This document shows positions 15,774 to 20,112 of a stretch of 20,112 nt of DNA, one piece after another; position 1 is the stretch's first letter, and each line of letters starts with the position of its first letter. The notes under the pieces are model-generated. The model had not been told where the DNA came from, made no database searches, and saw nothing but the letters and a program-made list of their open reading frames with translations. This DNA comes from a virus: positions 1 through 20,112 of the IMG/VR virus record IMGVR_UViG_3300029264_000324; one strand, 5' to 3'. Position numbers and translations under genes: made by a program.

Positions 15774-17546
15774 ATGGCGCGCTGGCTTTACGCAAGTGCC
15801 GCGCTGGCCGCTACCACGGCGTCAAAATCGTACTCGTCAGACGCTGCAATACAGTTGCATCAGCCGCGTTCGTTATCCACTTCCGCTGCATCACCCGTCG
15901 GCATCGCCGCCCTTAATTTTTACACCGAATCTGCGGCCGCTTGGGGTGTGCCAGCATCGATGAGTAAGACCGGATATCTAAACATATCAGCACCAACGGC
16001 TTTGCTGTTCAGCGAGTCAGCAACGGCGTGGAATACCCCGATTAATATGCAAACCGAGTACAGTGCGCTGGTCGCTCAGGCGTCTCAAAGCTACGCAAAA
16101 ATGAGCGCGTTAGGCATTCACTACGCAACACCAAAGTACCTCGAAAACGCGATACCGCAACTGGGCACAGACTATTACACGATCCGCCCGAGCGAATACG
16201 ATCTGCGCCAAGGCGAGCTGCTGACCGGCGTTAGCAATGTGTTTAATCTCGATACGCCAGAGCACATACCTAGCCCGATTTTTAATATTGCGTCGTACAA
16301 ACTGACAGATTTACCGGCGTACCCTATCTACGCCGGTGGCATGTTCAGCGTCCACATGCCAGCCAATAAACCCGCACCTGCAAATTTGGCGTGGGGCCCA
16401 GGCGAATCGCTCTACGCTCAGCCGGATCTGCCGTATACCGTTCAACCCCCATTAATTGAAGGCGCGCCGGTGTTAGAGCCGGACGTGCGGGAGACTTACA
16501 TCACTATGAACAGCGTCAATGTCGTCGCACTACCGAGCGGTGAGCCGCTGGCAGTCGCTGACGTTAAACTCGACCTCGACAAAAAATCAGCCGCTTGGAA
16601 ATGCTCGTTTACAGTACTCAATAGCGCGAGCGCGGCATTGATAGAACCCACGGCAGCGGGCCAAAAAGAAGTTGCGATTACGATCAACGGCTGGCGCTGG
16701 GAGTGTTTTATTGATTCGGTGCCGGAGTCAAAATCGTTCAGTGGCGACACGTTAAATCATCGTTATACCGCGTCCGGTTATAGCAGATCGCAATACCTCG
16801 GCAACCCATACGCACCGCTTCGATCAGCAAGTGCAGCGTCGATAACGGCGGTACAAGCGATTACAGACGAGCTGTTTGGTACCGGATTCACCCTCGATTG
16901 GATCACGGCACGACTGCCGGACTGGACGATGGCGAGCAGCGCGTTTAGCTATCAGGGTTTAACGCCGTTGCAGGTCATCACAAAAATGGCAGCGGCGGTC
17001 GGCGCGATCGTCCAGCCGGACATGAGTACAGACACAATCACAGTGCGGCCCGAATATTACCCGCTGCCTTGGGATCTTGCATCGAGCACGCCCGATCATT
17101 CGATCAGCGAACATCAAATCGAGACGTTCGACAAAACCCGCGTATATAGCAAACTCATCAACGCCGTTGTGGTGAGCGGTGAGCAAGACGTCAGCGGCGC
17201 GGTCTCGCTCACAGTCACACGCGCGGGCACCGCTGGCGATACGTTCGGCGATGACGTATCCGACGCGTGGTTAACGTCATTCGACGCTAATAAAAGTCGA
17301 GGCGCTCAAGCGATCGCGGCTAGCGGTGTGCGTATGCGTTACACATTATCAACCGCCGTGCCCGAGTCGATCAGCACCGAGCCGGGTGTCATTGTTCCTG
17401 GTCAAACGCTCGCGGTTATCTACGACGACACCGCCCAATCATTCCGCGCGTATGTTGACTCAATCTCAATCAGCGCGCCGGGCAACGGACTGGCCGAAGT
17501 GACACAAACTGTCGTGCTCGATCGGCCTATTGAGTGGGAGGCATAA
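15774..17546 (+). CDS. Tail hub-like protein
   Basis: This 590-residue protein has a ribosome site GAGGG (15761-15765). The N-terminus is Ala/Ser-rich. Residues about 240-590 contain beta-rich sequence (VADVKLDLDKKSAAWKCSFT, WRWECFIDSVPESKSFSGDT) with the build of gpD/gp27-type tail hub domains, then a helical part (LTPLQVITKMAAAVGAIV) and a final beta barrel (IVPGQTLAVIYDDTAQSF). In phages with tapered tail tips this protein joins tube and tip. The assignment rests on pattern, so moderate confidence. Confidence 0.68.
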   Translation: MARWLYASAALAATTASKSYSSDAAIQLHQPRSLSTSAASPVGIAALNFYTESAAAWGVPASMSKTGYLNISAPTALLFSESATAWNTPINMQTEYSALVAQASQSYAKMSALGIHYATPKYLENAIPQLGTDYYTIRPSEYDLRQGELLTGVSNVFNLDTPEHIPSPIFNIASYKLTDLPAYPIYAGGMFSVHMPANKPAPANLAWGPGESLYAQPDLPYTVQPPLIEGAPVLEPDVRETYITMNSVNVVALPSGEPLAVADVKLDLDKKSAAWKCSFTVLNSASAALIEPTAAGQKEVAITINGWRWECFIDSVPESKSFSGDTLNHRYTASGYSRSQYLGNPYAPLRSASAASITAVQAITDELFGTGFTLDWITARLPDWTMASSAFSYQGLTPLQVITKMAAAVGAIVQPDMSTDTITVRPEYYPLPWDLASSTPDHSISEHQIETFDKTRVYSKLINAVVVSGEQDVSGAVSLTVTRAGTAGDTFGDDVSDAWLTSFDANKSRGAQAIAASGVRMRYTLSTAVPESISTEPGVIVPGQTLAVIYDDTAQSFRAYVDSISISAPGNGLAEVTQTVVLDRPIEWEA

Positions 17547-17547
17547 C

Positions 17548-17775
17548 ATGAGCAATCCGTGGGTTTCATTCAAAGGCTTGTTTGACGCAGGCGCTAAAAC
17601 AATCGTCACAGTGACAACGGTCAATGCTGACGGCACAAGCATCATCACACTACGCAGCGGCAGCACGCTGCGTGTACAGGGCGACAGCGTAACCGTTGGC
17701 GATAAAGCAATCATTCAAGGGGGGAAGATCATCGGGCGGGCACCAAGCCTGCCGGTTCAGACCGTAGAGGTCTAG
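17548..17775 (+). CDS. Small tail-associated beta protein, last late gene
   Basis: I chose the ATG at 17548, six bases after GGGAGG (17536-17541), over an upstream TTG at 17530. The 75-residue product starts MSNPWVSFKGLFDAGAKTIV and continues with alternating strands (TLRSGSTLRVQGDSVTVGDK), so a small beta-barrel or OB-like fold is likely. It is adjacent to the hub-like gene and ends the late tail operon. Function unknown; it may cap or assist the hub. Confidence 0.75.
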   Translation: MSNPWVSFKGLFDAGAKTIVTVTTVNADGTSIITLRSGSTLRVQGDSVTVGDKAIIQGGKIIGRAPSLPVQTVEV

Positions 17776-17791
17776 GAAAAGGAGACGGCCC

Positions 17792-17813
17792 CGGTTTAGC
17801 TGTAACTAAACCG
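17792..17813. promoter_or_regulatory. Perfect dyad upstream of the com operon
   Basis: CGGTTTAG and CTAAACCG form an 8-bp perfect inverted repeat separated by six bases. It is not followed by a T-run, so it is a poor terminator. The half-site-N6-half-site geometry (TTTAG-N6-CTAAA) is like the TTAT-N6-ATAA site known for the Mu C activator at Pmom, so this may be the activator site of the accessory operon. That is inference by analogy. Confidence 0.45.
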
Positions 17814-17861
17814 AAGCCACCAACCACAGTGAACCATCCACCGTGAATTAGCCAAGGTCTC

Positions 17862-17879
17862 CCGCTCGTCGACGAGCGG
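17862..17879. promoter_or_regulatory. 18-bp perfect palindrome in the com leader
   Basis: CCGCTCGTCGACGAGCGG is self-complementary and as RNA would fold into a stem of seven pairs with a TCGA loop. It lies 27 bases before the com start, within a leader with several other inverted repeats (17781-17786 with 17857-17862; 17825-17831 with 17839-17845 with one mismatch; 17886-17889 with 17895-17898). The last of these covers the TAGG that may serve as the com ribosome site. Confidence 0.5.
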
Positions 17880-17906
17880 AGTTAGCCTAACAGATAGGTT
17901 ATTCAC

Positions 17907-18131
17907 ATGCATAATGTGCGATGCAATAAATGTAACAAACTGCTGGCGCGAGTCGGCGGCGGTGATAAAGTTAACGACGTGGCGCTGGTCTTTGAGATTA
18001 AGTGCTCACGTTGCAGGTATATCAATATTCAGAAGGCCCAGAGCCTCTTAAATAGTCCGCACGTTGCGGTAAATTTGGAGAGGTCTCATGGCCAAGTCGA
18101 AAACAAAACAACTCGGAAAGAACGGCTTTAA
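17907..18131 (+). CDS. com: Com-like zinc-finger translational activator
   Basis: The 74-residue protein begins MHNVRCNKCNKLLARV and matches the Mu Com family. Four cysteines in two CxxC pairs (6/9 and 33/36) can bind zinc, and the RCxxCNKLL block is diagnostic. In Mu, Com binds the com-mom mRNA and opens the mom ribosome site. Here the downstream gene starts inside com (18088) and its ribosome site is in a predicted hairpin at 18041-18087. The ribosome site of com itself is weak (TAGG). The gene follows a structured leader of about 130 bases. The C-terminus is basic and probably disordered. Confidence 0.9.
   Translation: MHNVRCNKCNKLLARVGGGDKVNDVALVFEIKCSRCRYINIQKAQSLLNSPHVAVNLERSHGQVENKTTRKERL
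18041..18087 (+). promoter_or_regulatory. Predicted Com-controlled RNA switch hiding the next ribosome site
   Basis: GAGCCTCTT (18041-18049) pairs with GAGAGG-T-CTC (18078-18087) as nine pairs with one bulged T and one G-T pair. The 3' arm contains the ribosome site (GGAGAGG) of the gene that starts at 18088. Nested inside is a second perfect hairpin, CCGCA-CGT-TGCGG (18057-18069). This is the arrangement expected of a translation-inhibitor stem opened by Com, as known for Mu mom. Not tested experimentally. Confidence 0.65.
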
Positions 18132-18243
18132 GTACAAGCCTAAATTTGGCGTCGTTATCATCTGCGAAGACGAACGTTCACAGATTGATGCGCACCGTCG
18201 CGTTAAAGAACTGGGGCTAAAAACTAAGGTGGTGACTATATGA
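18088..18243 (+). CDS. 51-aa basic protein of the modification operon
   Basis: The product is MAKSKTKQLGKNGFKYKPKF followed by GVVIICEDERSQIDAHRRVK and a short hydrophobic end (LKTKVVTI). It starts 44 bases inside com and overlaps the next gene by ATGA (18240-18243), so it is fully embedded in the operon. A ribosome site (GGAGAGG, 18077-18083) is present but sequestered. The pattern KFGVVIxCxDExxQ reminds me of short conserved proteins or domains in phages, but I cannot name a family. It is the first target of Com-type control and may be a subunit or adaptor of the enzyme encoded next. Confidence 0.72.
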   Translation: MAKSKTKQLGKNGFKYKPKFGVVIICEDERSQIDAHRRVKELGLKTKVVTI

Positions 18244-19328
18244 AAACAGTCACTATCGAACACCGCTGCTCAGACTTCGATTCATTCCGCGCCGAATACG
18301 TTAAGAGTTTATTTAACGTCGAAAGCGGCGCTGACTTCCGCATTGATGCGCACTTGCCTGATGACTCCGAAGAATGGGGTATCGGCGTAATCGTTGGCCC
18401 CAGCGGCTCGGGTAAAACGTCACTCGGCTCCGAGTTCTGGCCGCGCACAAAACCGTGGTCGCCTCGGTGGCCGAAAGACAAACCCATTATCGATGTCATT
18501 GGTACTAACCTCGAAGTAAAGCAGGCCGCGGCGATGCTCTCGTCCGTTGGCTTAGGCTCGGTACCCAGCTGGCTACGTCCTTATAACGTTCTATCCAATG
18601 GTGAGAAGTTCCGCGCCGATCTAGCGCGTCTCTTATGCGACGCACCTGCCCACGCGGTTGTCGACGAGTTCTCAAGCGTTGTGGATCGTCAGATCGCTAA
18701 GGTTGGCGCTCTGGCGTTTGCTAAGTCGTGGCGTCGAACCAACGGGCGCGTCGTTCTGCTGAGTTGTCACTACGACATTCTGGAATGGCTACAGCCCGAC
18801 TGGTGGTTTGATACAGCCACGGGTGAGCTGAACCGGAGGGCGCTTAGGCGACCCAAGTTCGAGTTGGAAATCATCGAAACGGATTGGCGATACTGGCCCC
18901 TGTTTGAGCCGCATCATTATTTAAAACTGCCCAAGATGATCGCCGCCAAATGCTACGTGGGGTTTGTTAATGGTGAGCCTGTTGCTCACGTAGCGTTCTC
19001 TACGCGACCGGGGCTTGTCGAGGCTCGCGCTTGCCGCTTGGTCGTTATGCCGGAGTGGCAAGGCGCTGGCGTCGGTATGCGATTTCTAAATGCAATTTGT
19101 GAGCGCTGGCTTAAAGGTAAGAATAGATTTGGCCTGAATCTTCCGACGTTATTCCACACATCACACCCCGGCTTGGCCGATACTCTGCGTCGTCAATCGT
19201 GCTGGACACAGGTTAGCGGTGTGCTTCATGGAAGTTGTGCCCGTGATACCGGATTAAATAGCGCGTCATACGGGGGGCACTGGCGTGCGGTTCAAGGATT
19301 TAGATACATAGGGGCCGATTATGATTAA
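18240..19328 (+). CDS. ABC-type ATPase fused to a Mom-like GNAT domain
   Basis: The 362-residue protein has two domains. Residues 1-200 are an ABC-type ATPase: Walker A GPSGSGKT (53-60), signature-like LSNGEKFRADLAR (118-130), Walker B AVVDEF (D142, E143), D-loop SSVVD (145-149) and switch His177. There is no membrane segment, so it is not a transporter subunit. Residues about 205-362 look like a GNAT fold: HHYLKLP (225-231), YVGFVNGEPVAHVAFS and an acetyl-CoA-type loop QGAGVG (274-279). Mu Mom is also a GNAT-fold DNA-modifying enzyme, and many Mom-like proteins have an HY motif near this position. Following com, it is the best candidate for a DNA base-modifying enzyme with an ATP-driven module. 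Function is inferred. Confidence 0.8.
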   Translation: MKTVTIEHRCSDFDSFRAEYVKSLFNVESGADFRIDAHLPDDSEEWGIGVIVGPSGSGKTSLGSEFWPRTKPWSPRWPKDKPIIDVIGTNLEVKQAAAMLSSVGLGSVPSWLRPYNVLSNGEKFRADLARLLCDAPAHAVVDEFSSVVDRQIAKVGALAFAKSWRRTNGRVVLLSCHYDILEWLQPDWWFDTATGELNRRALRRPKFELEIIETDWRYWPLFEPHHYLKLPKMIAAKCYVGFVNGEPVAHVAFSTRPGLVEARACRLVVMPEWQGAGVGMRFLNAICERWLKGKNRFGLNLPTLFHTSHPGLADTLRRQSCWTQVSGVLHGSCARDTGLNSASYGGHWRAVQGFRYIGADYD

Positions 19329-19932
19329 AGCGTTTGTGGTCGGCCGCGGCTGGTTTGCTTCCGAGGTTTGCCGGTTACTTACAGCGGCGGATAACGTCGT
19401 TGTCGTTGGTGGGTACGCCCCTGACAAGTCTGACCGACTATTTACCACCGCCGTATCGTATGGACTGCCCTGCGGCACCGGCACTAGATTAACGGGTTTG
19501 GATATCCCTCGCGGCACCGACGTTATCGTCGGTGCTAACACCCACGCCTATGTTGATGCTTCGGCTCGATTGTTTACGCGGTTTGGAGCGATCGCTTATC
19601 ACCCGTCACTACTACCACGGCATCGAGGCCGCGACTCGATAGAATGGGCAGTACGAATGGGCGACAAGATCACAGGCGGCTCTGTCTACTGGATGGACGA
19701 CGGAGCCGACACGGGGCCAATCGCCGCTCAGGATTGGTGTTGGATAAGACCGGGTGATAACGCCCGCGAATTATGGAGACGTGACTTGGCACCGATGGGG
19801 CTGAAGTTGTTACTGGACGTGCTAAACGATCTGGACGACGGCAAGGTCGTATCGGTTACTCAGAGTAGTGACGTTGCGTCGTGGGAACCGGCATTAACAA
19901 AAACCCCGCTTTCAACTTTGACGCGGGGTTAG
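19321..19932 (+). CDS. Folate-type formyltransferase domain protein
   Basis: The 203-residue protein is a single formyltransferase (GART-type) domain. The fold start KAFVVGRGWFASEV resembles the nucleotide-binding-like beginning of this family. The folate loop is AYHPSLLPRHRG with His94, and the second motif is GGSVYWMDDGADTGPI with Asp130. The catalytic Asn of Fmt/PurN (NxH) is replaced by Ala92, as in the 10-formyl-THF hydrolase/dehydrogenase group, which also has a YHPSLLPRHRG motif. It overlaps the ATPase-GNAT gene by eight bases, so the two are co-translated. A role in transferring or releasing a formyl group during DNA base modification is proposed, not shown. Confidence 0.82.
   Translation: MIKAFVVGRGWFASEVCRLLTAADNVVVVGGYAPDKSDRLFTTAVSYGLPCGTGTRLTGLDIPRGTDVIVGANTHAYVDASARLFTRFGAIAYHPSLLPRHRGRDSIEWAVRMGDKITGGSVYWMDDGADTGPIAAQDWCWIRPGDNARELWRRDLAPMGLKLLLDVLNDLDDGKVVSVTQSSDVASWEPALTKTPLSTLTRG
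19902..19930 (+). terminator. Possible terminator at the end of the accessory operon
   Basis: AACCCCGC (19902-19909) and GCGGGGTT (19923-19930) form a perfect eight-pair, GC-rich stem with a 13-base loop that overlaps the stop codon at 19930-19932. Only a weak T-rich run follows. It would stop transcripts before the prophage end and the host gene. Confidence 0.55.
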
Positions 19933-19939
19933 TTCTGTA

Positions 19940-20018
19940 ATTATATTGCAGAGTGTGTCGTGGTATACGCGTTCTAAATATTGCATTTATTTAGGCGCAA
20001 ATATCGCGGCGCGCTTCA
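19940..20018. repeat. attR: Prophage right end with transposase-binding repeats
   Basis: Read inward from 20018, the sequence begins TGAAGCGCGCCGCG, very like the Mu right end TGAAGCGGCGCACG. GCGATATTTG (19998-20007), GCAATATTTA (19975-19984) and GCAATATAAT (19940-19949) are three copies of one repeat on the minus strand. The first two are spaced 23 bases, similar to Mu R1-R2; the third is 35 bases further in. The terminal CA at 20017-20018 is the rule for Mu-type elements. A terminal CA at 20020 is the alternative. Confidence 0.8.
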
Positions 20019-20112
20019 CACTGGCGAGCTGAATCGCAATGCCAGAGGCTGGTTTGCCGTTATAGTAGCCAGCAACTGAATAGTTTTCAGCACCCAGTTC
20101 AATACTCGCCAC
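20019..20112 (-). pseudogene. Host RND efflux pump (AcrB/MexB family) gene, interrupted by the prophage
   Basis: The minus strand reads VASIELGAENYSVAGYYNGK then PASGIAIQLAS, which matches the porter region of AcrB-type proton-driven multidrug pumps (in E. coli AcrB, around residues 270-300: [20 protein letters not shown]). After LAS the family continues with GANAL, and the next host base is the expected G. Beyond 20019 the frame runs into phage sequence and stops at 19987. The rest of the gene should lie left of the prophage. Expression of the pump is presumably lost. Confidence 0.85.

Larger units (their letters stand above)
1..20018 (+). mobile_element. Right part of a Mu-like transposable prophage
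   Basis: The block from the window start to base 20018 is one prophage segment. It has the Mu order GemA, Mor, protease/scaffold, capsid, gp36, gp37, tube, tape measure, distal tail, Com operon, right end. Nearly all genes run rightward and are tightly packed. The left end (repressor, transposase A/B) lies outside the window. No sheath or contractile baseplate genes are seen, so the particle is probably siphovirus-like rather than a myovirus like Mu. The expected lysis, terminase, portal and minor head genes are absent between the Mor gene and the protease gene, so the element may be deleted or rearranged. The boundary is set by the Mu-type end sequence and the broken host gene beyond it. Confidence 0.9.

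Noticed and set aside
17792-17813. Hairpin after the last tail gene as a rho-independent terminator
   Set aside because: There is no T-run after the stem (AAGCCACC follows), so I list it as a regulatory dyad instead.
1-20112. tRNA genes, CRISPR arrays, integrase genes and complete insertion sequences
   Set aside because: None were seen in reading the window; the element moves by Mu-type transposition, with the transposase expected to the left of the window.

Overview
The window is the right-hand 20 kb of a Mu-like transposable prophage plus about 94 bases of the bacterial host. Four things place it in the Mu group. A GemA/gp16-Mor gene pair sits at the left. An I-type protease/scaffold gene precedes the capsid gene. 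Homologues of Mu gp36 (DUF1320) and gp37 (DUF1834) are present. A Com-type zinc-finger gene lies just before the right end. The right end itself is visible: reading inward from base 20018 the sequence begins TGAAGCGCGCCGCG, very like the Mu right end, and carries three spaced copies of a GCRATAT-type repeat. Directly outside it, on the minus strand, is a fragment of an AcrB/MexB-type RND efflux pump gene that stops being host-like exactly at the junction. The host is therefore a Gram-negative bacterium, probably a gammaproteobacterium. No sheath or contractile baseplate genes are seen, and the long tape-measure protein is followed by large beta-rich tail proteins. I read this as a siphovirus-type (B3/D3112-like in style) Mu relative.

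Layout. 1-1067: end of the early/middle region (a 54-aa protein, GemA-like, Mor/C-like activator). 1068-1285: a putative late promoter region with a 14-bp palindrome. 1286-4984: head genes (protease with probable nested scaffold, major capsid protein, a tandem-repeat Ala/Glu/Lys protein, a DUF2190-like decoration protein) and head-tail connector genes (gp36- and gp37-like). 4998-10064: a small DUF7210-like protein, tail tube and tape measure. A small two-helix membrane protein is inserted between tube and tape measure on the opposite strand, with a bidirectional terminator. 10070-17775: distal tail proteins, several overlapping start to stop, including an 1179-aa beta-repeat protein and a hub-like protein. 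17776-19932: an accessory operon in the place occupied by com-mom in Mu. 19933-20018: transposase-binding right end. 20019-20112: host.

The most interesting part is 17776-19932. A Com homologue overlaps a 51-aa gene, followed by a protein that fuses an ABC-type ATPase to a GNAT domain with Mom-like features, then a stand-alone folate-type formyltransferase. The arrangement mimics the Mu com-mom operon but replaces Mom with a three-gene set, which suggests a different DNA hypermodification that protects phage DNA. The Com-controlled start site is buried in a nested RNA hairpin, as expected for Com translational control.

A second oddity is what is absent. Lysis, terminase, portal and gp30/F-like minor head genes, which in Mu lie between mor and the protease, are missing from a gap of only 218 bases, and none occur to the right because the prophage ends there. 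The prophage is either deleted and defective or has these modules further left. No tail assembly chaperone was found between tube and tape measure either.
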